The notes: generated by a model not told the origin, from the letters alone. DNA of 64,000 nucleotides from Bradyrhizobium vignae (GCF_004114425.1 NZ_RDQF01000044.1:1-64000), one strand, 5' to 3'. Numbered from the stretch's first letter, positions 29,179 through 38,705 are shown. Numbers and translations: made by a program.

Positions 29179-30750
29179 TAACGCTCTCCCCTGCCCTAGC
29201 GCTTCTCCCGCTGGTGCAGCGCCGCCGACCATCAGATCACCATGTTCTTTCTTCACGGATTGCAGCTTCTCGCGCGCGTGGTCAAGATCGTGTGAATCGG
29301 TATGCTTGAGGCGTGTGCGGTTGATCGAATGACGCATCGTTCCTCCCAACTTGGTTTTTTAATGCGACAGAAGTTCTGTTTCTTACGGCAGGTATTTATC
29401 GGGCTGGCAGAGCTGAAATCCATGAATGTGGCGGCTAAGGCTGCCGAAATGCTGCGCTAAATCGGGAATATTTGAAGCTTTATGTCAGGCGATAGTAGTT
29501 CCCGACCCTCGATCAGCCGGGAGAGATCGTCTTGGTCCGCCCGGATATACCTTGCCAAATCGTTCCGAGGCGGCCGGCGACGCGCCTATCGGCGAACGCG
29601 TTAATTGAGATAGCCGGCCGGGGTGGCGCAGGAGAGCACGGTGGTTGCGCGGTCCACGGTCGCCAGTCGCCGATTGCTACTTGTAATTTCGTTTTCATCG
29701 CTTCCGCAGTTTGCGAGCGACAGATCGAAGTATTCTAGGATGAATGATCCATGTCCGCGAAGTACCTCTTTCGGAGAGTGGCGGATCTCGCACTCACACA
29801 GGACAACTTCTTTCGAAGTAAGCGTTCTCTTTCGAAGGAAAGGTCGTCCACGATCGGCCGCGCATTGTGAAATCGTGGCGTCGCAGTTGACAATACGAGA
29901 GTCGAAACCAGCGGGTGTACTGACTGCCTCCGCCTTCTCATCAGGTATGCGACGCGCAAAATGGATCTGGCCCGGACGCGCTCCAAACATTACTTCCACT
30001 CGCGGTGTCCGCGAGCCTGGTTCCAGGTTTTAAAGGCCGATCACAACCGCACAAAATCGGCGAAGTGAGCGGGCGGGCTTTGCTCCGATTTTGGCGGGCA
30101 GGGTGGCTTTTTGGCGAGCATGGTCGCACAGAAGGGTTGCGAAACCTCGCTATTCGCCGTCTACGCACACAATTCCGGCAAAGACTGATCTCTATTCGAG
30201 GAATCCGGCCGCAAAGCGGGCTAGAACTACTTGCTACGCTATTGTTTTGGGTACCTGATGGTATTGCTGCGTGCAAGCTGTCCCGAAATCCTGGGGCGCA
30301 AACATGAACGTGACGTGAGGTGGAGACCTGGGTCGCTGACGAATGCGGCTACTTGCGGCGTTGCTGCCGCCCACGAAATGCATCAAGTGCGCTCTGGCGC
30401 ATGTGGCCACGGCGCGTCGCGCACCCGAGCCGACGCGGCTTGTCGGCGTCCCGCTGGTCGGAGAAGGATCATCACAGGCTCTGCTGCGGGAGCGAGCTAC
30501 CATCGATGTCCAACGCTATCAAGAAACAACACGTGTACATTCCGATGCGGACCTCTCAACAGACAAAATCCTCTTCTGGCGGGCACCGGAAAGAGGCCGG
30601 CATCGTTGCCGATTCACGTGAAATTTGACGCACCACGATTTCGGGCATCGAGTGGGTATTCGAATTGCAACGCGTCGCATGGCGGTCAAAAGCACACAAA
30701 TTGTGGTCCGGTGCAGAGCCGGCTCAACAGAATCAACAAAGGAGTTCTTG
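29179..30750. other. Divergent intergenic region between the transporter operon and cdhC
   Basis: About 1.57 kb, containing element copy C at 29391-29490. It has no gene I can support; open frames such as 29601-29999 (minus) and 30231-30794 (plus) lack family resemblance. It must hold the promoters of both transcription units. Confidence 0.5.
29391..29490 (-). repeat. Conserved upstream element, copy C
   Basis: Plus-strand landmarks are GGTATTTATCGGGC, GCTGAAATCCATGAATG, CTGCCGAAATGCTGCGC and ATATTTGAAGCTTTATGT. They align with copies A and B in the same order and near-equal spacing. It lies about 210 bp upstream of the ATPase start. The placement before two separate transporter units supports a regulatory or leader role. 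Confidence 0.62.
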
Positions 30751-31635
30751 ATGTCTCGCAAAGTCGTCGTCACATGCGCAATCACCGGCGGTAGTGCCGC
30801 GGTTCTTGCCAAGCATCCAGATATTCCCAAGACGCCGTCTCAAATTGCTGATGCGGCATTGAATGCTGCAAAGGCAGGAGCTGCGATCGTCCATATTCAC
30901 GTCCGCGACCCAGAAACCGGAGCCCCATCGAACCGGCTCGAGCTATATGAACAGGTCGTCAAGAAACTTCGCGACGCGGCCACTGATGTCATCATCAACT
31001 TGACCTGCGGAATGGATGGAGAGCTGGCGATTGAATCTCTCGATCCCGTAAAGCTCAGCAAAGCGACCACACTTAAGAATCCCATGGGTCGCTGTACGCA
31101 GGCAATCAAACTCCAGCCAGAAATTGCTACGCTGGATTGCGGCACGATGAACTTTGGGCAGACCCTGTACGTCGCACGCATGTCCGATCTTCGAGAGATG
31201 GCGACGCTTATGCGAGACGCTGGCGTCAAGCCCGAGCTCGAATGTTTCGAACTCGGTCACATCGAAAACGCCAAAAAGCTGATCGCGGAAGGAAAAATTG
31301 ATGGTCCCCCGCTGTTTCAGTTCTGTCTCGGCACAGGTTATGGCGCTCCGGCTGTACCAATTGTCATGCAGGCGATGCGAGATGTCCTGCCATCAGACGC
31401 CATCTGGGGGGGATTTGGCTGCGGCGTGGACGAGATGCCTGTTGTCGCACAGTTGGTCGCATTGGGCGGGCATGTCCGAGTTGGATTGGAGGACAACATC
31501 TATCTTCGACGTGGCGTGCTGGCATCGAACGCTCAACTGGTCGAGAATGCAGTTGGAATCATTGAGCGGATGGGGGCCAGCGTCGCCACACCGGCCGAGG
31601 CCCGAAAACTACTTGATGTTGTGAAGCGTGGATAG
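30751..31635 (+). CDS. cdhC: Beta-keto-acid cleavage enzyme, 3-dehydrocarnitine type
   Basis: A 294-residue BKACE (DUF849) TIM-barrel enzyme with a catalytic zinc. The zinc motif HIHVRD is at 48-53 (H48, H50); the family segments LTCGMDGELAIESLDP, LDCGTMNFG, ELECFELGHIENA and HVRVGLEDNIYL follow. The family condenses a beta-keto acid with acetyl-CoA. The carnitine-pathway member converts 3-dehydrocarnitine plus acetyl-CoA to betainyl-CoA and acetoacetate. That specificity is inferred from cdhA- and cdhB-like genes 8-10 kb away and the adjacent 3-hydroxybutyrate dehydrogenase gene. ATG 30751 follows AAAGGAG; a longer frame from 30625 is rejected. The family name is secure, the substrate probable. 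Confidence 0.83.
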   Translation: MSRKVVVTCAITGGSAAVLAKHPDIPKTPSQIADAALNAAKAGAAIVHIHVRDPETGAPSNRLELYEQVVKKLRDAATDVIINLTCGMDGELAIESLDPVKLSKATTLKNPMGRCTQAIKLQPEIATLDCGTMNFGQTLYVARMSDLREMATLMRDAGVKPELECFELGHIENAKKLIAEGKIDGPPLFQFCLGTGYGAPAVPIVMQAMRDVLPSDAIWGGFGCGVDEMPVVAQLVALGGHVRVGLEDNIYLRRGVLASNAQLVENAVGIIERMGASVATPAEARKLLDVVKRG

Positions 31636-32105
31636 CATCAAGCTCCCATAGGCCAACCGAGATATACGGCCCCTGGTCGGGGACGGCCTCGATCAGGCGA
31701 AGCCGCATTTTGCGCCCGTAGAAGCGCCATCATCCGTGCTCGCGGAGACTTCCGCACTGTGATCCCGCACATTCTCATTGGAAGGTGTCTCTGATGACAT
31801 GGCGTTGCATCGAGGATCTACGGGCTCATCGCACTTAGAGTTATGTGCATCTCCGCCCGCACCGACGGCTGGTCCCAACGAACCCTCGCTGAACCTGGAT
31901 CGCACTCGGCCGCCGGATTCTGGCCCTTGCTAAAATGGGCCGGACAAGGCCGCTCGCCGGAGAGCTTGCCGTCGTAACCAATTTAGCCAGGACATCTATG
32001 GTTTAGCGGGTCGCAGCGCAGTCTATTGCCTGAACTCGTCGAGCGAGGTTCTCGAGTCGGTGCTTATCAAGGCCAGTACAGCTCGCTGTAATATAAGAGC
32101 GTTTA
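31636..32105. other. Intergenic region between convergent cdhC and the SDR gene
   Basis: About 470 bp. No gene and no convincing hairpin terminator were seen. Confidence 0.4.
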
Positions 32106-32866
32106 CTACGAGGTGACAGCAATGCAGACGCCATTAACTCCCGACGCTCCCGGATTTACAAGAAAGCCGATCGTGGCCGCGACCTCACGCACGTCGACGA
32201 AACGCTTCGCTGGCTGGGCCGCGCGGAGCCGCTCAACGGCCTCGTCGGTGCACACGCCCATGGTCGCCGCCTGAATCTTCAGCTGATCACGCATCATCCC
32301 CGTATCCATCCAGCCCGGCGCGACTGCATTGACAGTCAGGCCATGCCCCGCACCTTCCAATGCGGCGACGCGCACGAGGCCGAGCACGCCATGCTTCGCA
32401 GCAGTGTACGCGGTCTTCTGGGGCGCTCCAGCGAAGCTTGCGGTAGATGCCGTGACCACAATGCGGCCGCCGGGGGACTTCGTTAAGGCGGACCACGCGG
32501 CTTTCATCGCGAAAAAGGGGCCGTCCAACATCACACTTCGAAGACGTTCCCATTCATGGTCCGGAAACTGATCGATCGCAGCTACAAACTGGCAACCGGC
32601 ATTCAAGACAAGAATGTCGAGGCACCCGGCGAGGGCAAGCACATGCGCGACCATATCGCGATTTCCGCTCGCAGCCGCAACGTCCGTGTGGAAGACCCCC
32701 GGTAATGTCGACGCCATGCACGTCCGCCCCCGCGTTCGCGCAGCTCGGCCATGATCGCCTTTCCAAGCCCGCCCGCCGCTCCAGTCACCAGCGCGACCCG
32801 TCCCTTAAGCGAATATCCATGCGCATGGAATTGCTGTTGGTCGTTTTCGCGCTCAAGCTTGGCCAT
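32106..32866 (-). pseudogene. 3-hydroxybutyrate dehydrogenase-like SDR with two frameshifts
   Basis: The N-terminal frame starts at 32866 and gives YSLKGRVALVTGAAGGLGKA (TGxxxGxG). It shifts at a GGGGG run near 32744 to a short middle frame (GADVHGVDITG), then at a second GGGGG run near 32702 to the final frame (VFHTDVAAASGN, NAGCQFVAAI, SSxS-type TASTASF, YTAAK, VNAVAPGWMDTG). Removing one G from each run restores a 252-residue protein, the normal SDR length. The NAGxQFVAxI and C-terminal segments resemble BdhA, which interconverts acetoacetate and 3-hydroxybutyrate and so fits the carnitine product. Because both lesions are single-base G-run changes, sequencing error is a real alternative to a dead gene. 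Confidence 0.78.
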
Positions 32867-33076
32867 CCGTCACCTGCAGGGTTCCAGAATCCTCAGCTAT
32901 CCGTCCGTTACGGTTTCAACGCCGATGTGAGAGCTGCGTGCGTCGCCGGGGGGAGCCGCGCTCGCCGGTCGGGTTGACGAGCAACGGCGGTCATCGGTTG
33001 ATTTCGGCCCCCTGCCCTCGACTTTGACCGCTCGCCAGCTTGCTTCCGGTTATGGATTCATTTTGTAGCGTGCCTC

Positions 33077-34468
33077 TCAAGCGTCTTTCGTGAGCTCGTC
33101 CATTACTTGTTTGGTCGCTCGATAGGCGAGCTCAACGATCTCGTCGATTTCAGCCTCGGTCACGACAAGAGGTGGAGCGAAACCGAGAATGTCTCCATGT
33201 GGCATTGCCCGGGCAATAAGCCCCCGATCACGGGCCGCCTTGGAGATACGAGCCCCAACCTTGAGCTGTGGATCGAATCGACGCTTCGTCTGGCGGTCGG
33301 CAACGAATTCGACGGCTCCGAGTAGTCCCACGCCCCTCACTTCACCAACTATCTCGAGCTGTGCGAACCGTTCGACAAGCCGCTTTTGGAAGTGCGAGCC
33401 GACGACCTTGGCGCGGTCACTGAGCCGCTCGTTTTCCACGATATCGAGGACCGCATTGGCAGCAGCTGCTGCTATTGGATGGCCGGAATAGGTGTACCCG
33501 TGCGAGAATGCTCCGACTCGATCAGCCGCCTCTTCCATAACTTTATAAACTTTCTCACCGACAATGGCTCCTGAGAGCGGCATGTATCCGGATGTCAGAC
33601 CTTTCGCGACTGTCACGAGATCTGGTTCCATCCCGTACAGGGTGCTGCCGAAGTCAGCGCCGGTTCGACCGAATCCACAGATTACCTCGTCGGCGATCAG
33701 AAGAATATCGTACCGCCTAAGCACTGCCTGAACTTCGCGCCAGTAACCGGCGGGAGGCGGTGTAATGCCGCCCGTGCCCAGCACCGGCTCAGCGATGAAG
33801 GCGCCGATTGTTTCCGGCCCCTCTCGTACGATGAGCTCTTCAAGCTCAGCCGCACGCCGGCGAGAAAACGACTCTTCCGTCTCACCTGGCTCAGCGCCCC
33901 AATAATGGTGCGGTGTGCCCGTGTGCAGAATACCTGGAAATGGAAGATCCATCTGATCGTGGTAGAACGACATACCCGTCATCGAACCAGAAATGACTGA
34001 ACAGCCATGATACCCACGCTCGCGCGAGATGATCTTCTTCTTCGTCGGGTGGCCGCGCAGATTGTTATAATACCAAACAAGCTTGGCTTGGGTTTCGTTA
34101 GCGTCCGAGCCGGAAAGTCCAAAGAATACTTTGCTCGGCTTGCCCGGCGCCATTCGCACCAGACGATCCGATAGGGTCGCAAGCTCTTCCGTGGTGTGGG
34201 CTGCGTAGGTGTGGTAATATGCCAGCTTGTAAGCCTGTCGCGCGATGGCCTCAGCCACTTCAGTGCGACCGTATCCGATATTTACACAGTACAGACCGGC
34301 AAAGCCGTCGATGTAGCTATGTCCCTGCGCGTCTTCGATCCGGATGCCTTTACCCCCGGCGATAATCGTGGGATCGCCGATCTTGCCGCTCGCATATTCC
34401 TTGAGCTGAGTGAAAGGATGAAGGACACTCGAGCGATCGAGCTCAGCGATGGTCCTAACGTCAGTCAT
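33077..34468 (-). CDS. Class III (omega-amino acid) aminotransferase, GABA/putrescine type
   Basis: A 463-residue PLP fold-type I aminotransferase, cytoplasmic. HPFTQLKEY opens the substrate region; SGSDANETQAKLVWYY (120-135) binds phosphate; D260 in LLIADEVICGFGRTG contacts the PLP ring nitrogen; K289 in LVTVAKGLTSGYMP forms the Schiff base. The length and the GYHG and HPIAAAAANAVL segments match pyruvate-dependent omega-amino acid aminotransferases (GABA, putrescine, beta-alanine). The start at 34468 follows TAGGAGA, which includes the stop codon of the upstream dehydrogenase gene only 11 nt away. The pair therefore forms one operon making a semialdehyde and oxidising it. Confidence 0.9.
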   Translation of the reverse strand: MTDVRTIAELDRSSVLHPFTQLKEYASGKIGDPTIIAGGKGIRIEDAQGHSYIDGFAGLYCVNIGYGRTEVAEAIARQAYKLAYYHTYAAHTTEELATLSDRLVRMAPGKPSKVFFGLSGSDANETQAKLVWYYNNLRGHPTKKKIISRERGYHGCSVISGSMTGMSFYHDQMDLPFPGILHTGTPHHYWGAEPGETEESFSRRRAAELEELIVREGPETIGAFIAEPVLGTGGITPPPAGYWREVQAVLRRYDILLIADEVICGFGRTGADFGSTLYGMEPDLVTVAKGLTSGYMPLSGAIVGEKVYKVMEEAADRVGAFSHGYTYSGHPIAAAAANAVLDIVENERLSDRAKVVGSHFQKRLVERFAQLEIVGEVRGVGLLGAVEFVADRQTKRRFDPQLKVGARISKAARDRGLIARAMPHGDILGFAPPLVVTEAEIDEIVELAYRATKQVMDELTKDA

Positions 34469-34479
34469 TCCAAAATCTC

Positions 34480-35991
34480 CTAAGCCGCCAAATCGCCGAA
34501 GCAGACGTATTTGAGTTCCATGTATTCATGGAGCCCGTGTCGCGAACCCTCGCGACCGAGCCCCGATTGCTTCCATCCTCCGAACGGAATGGGCGGTCCC
34601 GTGAACGAAGCTGTGTTGACACCCACCATGCCGAATTCGATGTTTTCGGCAACTCTGAGCGCTAGACGCAGGCTGTCGGTGTAGACGTACGCTGCTAACC
34701 CCATCTCGCTCGAGTTCGCCCTGGCAAGGACCTCATCTTCCGAATCGAAGGGAAGTACTGCAGCCACGGGACCGAACGTCTCTTCACGAGCAATGAGCAT
34801 TGTGTCCGTGACATCGCTTAACAGTGTCGGAGAAACGAAGTTCGGACCCAGCTTCTCGTCCTGTTTTGCGGAAATGACACGCGCTCCGTTTGCCGCAGCA
34901 TCGTCGATGTGAGCTCTGCATTTGTTGGCGACCGATATTTTTGTCATCGGCCCGATATCCGTTGCGGGGTCCAAGCCGTGACCTATCTTGAGCCGAGCTA
35001 CCTCCGATGCAAACGCCTCGACGAACGCGTGATAGATGCCCCTTTGCACATAGATGCGGTTGGCGGCCAAGCAATCTTGGCCCGAAGTGGCAAATTTTGC
35101 GTCCATCGCCCCTTTGACAGCTTTGTCAACGTCGACGTCCTCGAAGACGATAAAGGGGGCATGGCCCCCAAGTTCGAGTGACACCTTCTTTGCTGTCTCC
35201 GCTGCCCCTCCCAAGAGTAGCCGGCCGACTTGGGTGGACCCTGTGAAGGAAAGGGCGCGCACCCTCGTATCGCGCAAGAGAGGCGCCGAAAGAGCGGCGG
35301 GATCACCGACGAGCACCTGAAACACGCCAGGCGGTATGCCTGCCTCTTCGGCCAATCTAGCCAGGGCAAGAGCAGAGAGCGGTGTCTCGGGAGCAGGTTT
35401 CACGATGATAGGACAGCCAGCCGCAAGAGCGGCGCCAGCCTTTCGTGTGATCATGGCGACAGGAAAATTCCACGGAGTGATGGCAGCCGCGACACCGATT
35501 GGCTGCATTCGCACATGAAGAAGGCTTGCCGGTTTGTGGCTGGGAATCGTTTCGCCGTATGCGCGCTCCCCCTCCGCAGCGAACCATTCGAGAAATCCAG
35601 CGCCGTAGCCGATTTCGTATCGCGCTTCGGCGAGCGGTTTTCCCTGCTCAATGGTCATCAGGACGGCGAGCTCGTCCGTATGGGCGCGGATCAACGACGC
35701 CCAAGAACCAAGGATCTCTCCTCGCCTTGCCGGCAATACTTCGCGCCATGCACGAAAAGATCGTTCTGATGCTGCGATCGCAAGATCCATGTCCGCAGCA
35801 CCACAACGGGCAACATCGGCGACCTCTTCTCCAGTAGCCGGATCGATCACAACGTCGCGCTGCTCACCCGAAATCCAACGACCATCGATGAGTGCGGCCC
35901 CGGCGACAAAATCACGGCGGCGTAGACTTTGCAGGTGCCTCGTCGCAAGAGCAGTCAAAGGAGTTTTGTGCCGAACAGTTTCAAAGGCCAT
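34480..35991 (-). CDS. gabD: NAD(P)-dependent succinate-semialdehyde dehydrogenase type ALDH
   Basis: With the ATG at 35991 the protein has 503 residues. Cofactor-binding TPWNFP and KPAPETP precede FTGST (about 249-253); catalytic E273 lies in SLELGGHAPF and C307 in SGQDCLAANRIYV, the GabD-type active site. C-terminal NTASFTGPPIPFGGWKQSGL and GREGSRHG complete the family pattern. An upstream in-frame start at 36048 would add 19 residues that homologues lack; both have weak ribosome sites. It is the first gene of the operon with the aminotransferase, consistent with converting succinate semialdehyde or a related semialdehyde to the acid. Exact substrate is unproven. Confidence 0.88.
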   Translation of the reverse strand: MAFETVRHKTPLTALATRHLQSLRRRDFVAGAALIDGRWISGEQRDVVIDPATGEEVADVARCGAADMDLAIAASERSFRAWREVLPARRGEILGSWASLIRAHTDELAVLMTIEQGKPLAEARYEIGYGAGFLEWFAAEGERAYGETIPSHKPASLLHVRMQPIGVAAAITPWNFPVAMITRKAGAALAAGCPIIVKPAPETPLSALALARLAEEAGIPPGVFQVLVGDPAALSAPLLRDTRVRALSFTGSTQVGRLLLGGAAETAKKVSLELGGHAPFIVFEDVDVDKAVKGAMDAKFATSGQDCLAANRIYVQRGIYHAFVEAFASEVARLKIGHGLDPATDIGPMTKISVANKCRAHIDDAAANGARVISAKQDEKLGPNFVSPTLLSDVTDTMLIAREETFGPVAAVLPFDSEDEVLARANSSEMGLAAYVYTDSLRLALRVAENIEFGMVGVNTASFTGPPIPFGGWKQSGLGREGSRHGLHEYMELKYVCFGDLAA

Positions 35992-36532
35992 TCCGGATCT
36001 CACGCGCTGGTTGTCTAGCTGACTACACTCAGCATACTGCTGCAGCAAACGTGTTTGTGTCGCATTTTCCCGTTGCCCGGCCGATTTCCTGCGTCGCCGG
36101 ACATCTAGCGTCGAAATTCAGCTCAAAATCCCAATCGCAGTGCGACACGACCGGATCTAGCTCACTCCCCTGGCGGTAATTGTCCTTGTAAGGCGCCCGC
36201 TACGGCGCGCGAGACGGTTCGGTCTGCGCGATTCTCATGGAAAGCACGAAGAGAACGATACGCGCCTGCATTCGTCGGCCACGTCTACATACATTCGGCC
36301 CACGTCTACATACATAATGACGACGTGTCAGACGTCGTTTGCGACCGCGGCGGGGTTGTTCAACAAGCCTGCTAGACTCTTCGGTGATCTTCCAAGTCTA
36401 TTCTGGATGGCCGAAGCTGTTGCAGCCGACTATCACGCGGGCGTACGATAGGCTGCTGCACGCCACCGCAGTCGTCGGCTCGTCAAGCTCAGGATTGTGC
36501 AACCCTGCACGCTGCAGTGCTGATCTCTGGGA
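35992..36532. other. Intergenic region with a short tandem repeat
   Basis: About 540 bp. It contains two near-identical adjacent copies of about 22 bp, TTCGTCGGCCACGTCTACAT ending ACAT (36271-36294) and TTCGGCCCACGTCTACATAC ending AT (36295-36316), upstream of the gabD-like gene. No coding sequence. Confidence 0.5.
36271..36316. repeat. Two-copy 22-24 bp tandem repeat
   Basis: The shared core CCACGTCTACATACAT occurs twice back to back, followed by ATGACGACGTGTCAGACGTC, itself containing an ACGTC/GACGT inverted pair. It lies about 300 bp upstream of the gabD-like start and could be a binding-site array. Confidence 0.55.
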
Positions 36533-36922
36533 TCAAGAGGATTCTGATTCGTGGAAGGCTTCGCGCGCATTTCGGAAGGCATCGATTCCCGCAGGGATCC
36601 CGCAATAGACGGCGACCTGAAGCAGGATCTCCTTGATCTCGTCCTTCGTGAGTCCGTTCTTCAAGGCCCCTTTTACGTGAAGCTTCAACTCGTGCGGCCG
36701 ATTGAGGGCACCGATCATCGCCAGATTGACAATGCTGCGGGTGCGTCGGTCGAGCCCCGGGCGCGTCCACAATGCGCCCCAGCAAAATTCAGTCGACCAT
36801 TCCGCCATCGTTCGTGTGAACTCGTCGGCGCCTGCGATGGACTTGTTAACATAATCCTCGCCGAGTACCTCTTTTCGAACCTTGAGTCCCTTCTCAAACA
36901 ACTCGCTGCCGCTCATGATCAT
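36533..36922 (-). CDS. Carboxymuconolactone decarboxylase family protein
   Basis: A 129-residue small helical protein of the PcaC/AhpD superfamily. FCWGALWTRPGLDRRTRSIV and HELKLHVKGALKNG carry the conserved Arg and His positions of 4-carboxymuconolactone decarboxylase-like proteins. The AhpD-type CxxC pair is absent, so peroxidase activity is unlikely. Starts at 36922 or 36916 (MIMSGSELFEKG) are both possible after GAAAGAA. It begins 5 nt after the stop of the HIBDH-type gene and is probably translated from the same message. The pairing with a beta-hydroxyacid dehydrogenase suggests processing of a small hydroxy or lactone acid; function unproven. Confidence 0.82.
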   Translation of the reverse strand: MIMSGSELFEKGLKVRKEVLGEDYVNKSIAGADEFTRTMAEWSTEFCWGALWTRPGLDRRTRSIVNLAMIGALNRPHELKLHVKGALKNGLTKDEIKEILLQVAVYCGIPAGIDAFRNAREAFHESESS

Positions 36923-36927
36923 TTCTT

Positions 36928-37884
36928 TCAGTGTTGATGTCCGATCTCGCGCGCCCGCAGCCGGCCCGGCTGCAGACATTCTTCTCTAGCCCGTATCTCG
37001 ACGCCAGCCCATTCCTCAGAGAGCTTGGCGATCGAGGTGAAGTCCGAGTCCGCTCCATACTTGGCCTGGGTCAGCGCTAGAATCTGGCGCAGGATGGCGC
37101 CCATCACCATCGGGACTCCCATCGCTTCCGCTTCATCAACGCAAAGCCGGACATCCTTATAGCAAAGTCCCGTCGCAAACCCGAAATCAAAGGTGCCGGG
37201 AAGCACTGAGCGCGGAAACTTGTCCTGCGTTGCACTGTTCCGCCCTGAACTCACGTTGATGATGTCGAGCAGGGTCTTGGGATCGAGACCCGCCTTGACG
37301 CCCATGGCCAACCCTTCGGAGGTGATGACGAGCGCTGCTGCCGCGAGCAGATTGTTCACGAGCTTCGCGGTCTGCGCGAGCCCGGGTTTATCGCCGGTGT
37401 AGAAGGTCTTGCCGAAAGTCTTCAGGATCGGCTGAACAACCCGCTCATAGAGTTCGCGCCGACAGGAGATCATCACGGCCAAAGTCCCACCCTTGGCGCC
37501 CGCGATGCCGCCGCTGACAGGCGCGTCGACCCATGACATGCTCTGCTCGCCCAGACTGCGCGCTATGGCCGCCGCGGCGCCGGGACCAGTTGTCGAAAGA
37601 TCGATCACAGTGCGAACCCTGCTGCCGCGCCCGATGCCGTCGTCGCCGAGCGTCACCGCTCTCACCACATCGGGCGTCGGCAGACTGAGGAGAATGATCT
37701 CGGCTGCGGAGGCGACCTCGCGGGGCGACTTGAGAAGTCGCGCGCCGCGGGCAACCAGCGGTGCCACCGCGTCGGGATGTGCGTCATAGACACAGAGCCC
37801 ATAGCCAGCGTCGAGAAGCCGTGACGCCATTGCGCCGCCCATGCGTCCGACGCCAACAAAGCCGAGGAGCTCACCTGCCATCAT
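36928..37884 (-). CDS. 3-hydroxyisobutyrate dehydrogenase-family oxidoreductase
   Basis: A 318-residue beta-hydroxyacid dehydrogenase. The Rossmann motif GFVGVGRMGGAMA is at 8-20; the substrate-binding DAPVSGGIAGAKGGTLAVM is at 120-138; catalytic K174 lies in GLAQTAKLVNNLLAA. The C-terminal all-helical domain is of normal length with an extra Arg-rich tail. The start at 37884 follows AAAGGAACGA. It oxidises a beta-hydroxy acid such as 3-hydroxyisobutyrate, tartronate semialdehyde in reverse, or gamma-hydroxybutyrate; which of these cannot be told. It is encoded upstream of the carboxymuconolactone-decarboxylase-like gene in the same operon. Confidence 0.88.
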   Translation of the reverse strand: MMAGELLGFVGVGRMGGAMASRLLDAGYGLCVYDAHPDAVAPLVARGARLLKSPREVASAAEIILLSLPTPDVVRAVTLGDDGIGRGSRVRTVIDLSTTGPGAAAAIARSLGEQSMSWVDAPVSGGIAGAKGGTLAVMISCRRELYERVVQPILKTFGKTFYTGDKPGLAQTAKLVNNLLAAAALVITSEGLAMGVKAGLDPKTLLDIINVSSGRNSATQDKFPRSVLPGTFDFGFATGLCYKDVRLCVDEAEAMGVPMVMGAILRQILALTQAKYGADSDFTSIAKLSEEWAGVEIRAREECLQPGRLRAREIGHQH

Positions 37885-38705
37885 TCGTTCCTTTGGCCGG
37901 CGTGTACCGGTCTGATTGCCCGAAAAGATCGTCGCCGCTAAAGTAGTCAGCCCGCGCGTGATTGAGTTGGAATTTCATCTTGATCCAAAGAGAGTTGACG
38001 TCGCGATCTTCCTGATACTGCCAAGCGGCCCCGCGCTCTCCCGTCAAGCCGCCGATAGGCGTATAGCGGATGATCTAATGTGATTATGCAAAGAGCTGGG
38101 CTTTGGCACCTAATTCCTGCGCTTGGACCCCTATCTTCGCTGAATTTAACTGGTTGGGTGGATGCGCGCCCGTTTGTCCGTAAGCCAGAACAGTGCTTTC
38201 GGCATCGAAGTCATAGTCAACTCTCGAGAACCTCCTCGACGAACTCAACAAAACGGAGGCGGCGGGGAAAGCGGCAAGCTTAATCAGCGGCGGTGAGGGG
38301 AGGATAAGTCGCAGCTGCAAGCGGGGCTACCGGCACGCCCCTGGTGAAGGCCGCGTCACAGGTCTGGGAGTGCACGCTGACGAGAGTCATGCCCGCGGCG
38401 CCGCAGCGGGTATCTCCGAGTTGCGGAATATGCAACCGGCAGCAACATCTCGCAGGTCGCCGACCGCGTAACGCGCGCGGCGCAGCACAGCTCGACTCTC
38501 CACACGGGGAGAGATTTGTAGGCGCAGCACAGAAGCGTCCTTCGTCGAACCTTGATCGAAGGCGACGAGCATCGAGGAAATTGCTTATTCATTCACAGTA
38601 CTGCTAGTATGAGTATATTTGCATCGTCATTTCCGGCCTCTACGATGGTTTCCTGCATCGCGGGGCCAGGTGGCCGCGAAATTCACCTCAATGCGGGAGC
38701 CAATT
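37885..38705. other. Divergent intergenic region between HIBDH and Lrp genes
   Basis: About 820 bp. No gene recognised. The AT-rich stretch CAGTACTGCTAGTATGAGTA at 38596-38615 upstream of the Lrp gene could carry its promoter or an autoregulatory site. Confidence 0.4.

Noticed and set aside
29179..29349. 57-residue N-terminal extension of the PotA-like ATPase
   Set aside because: A well-placed AGGGGAGAG precedes the ATG at 29178 and relatives start there. It cannot be excluded entirely.
36271..36316. CRISPR-like repeats
   Set aside because: Only two adjacent copies, no spacers, no cas genes in the window.
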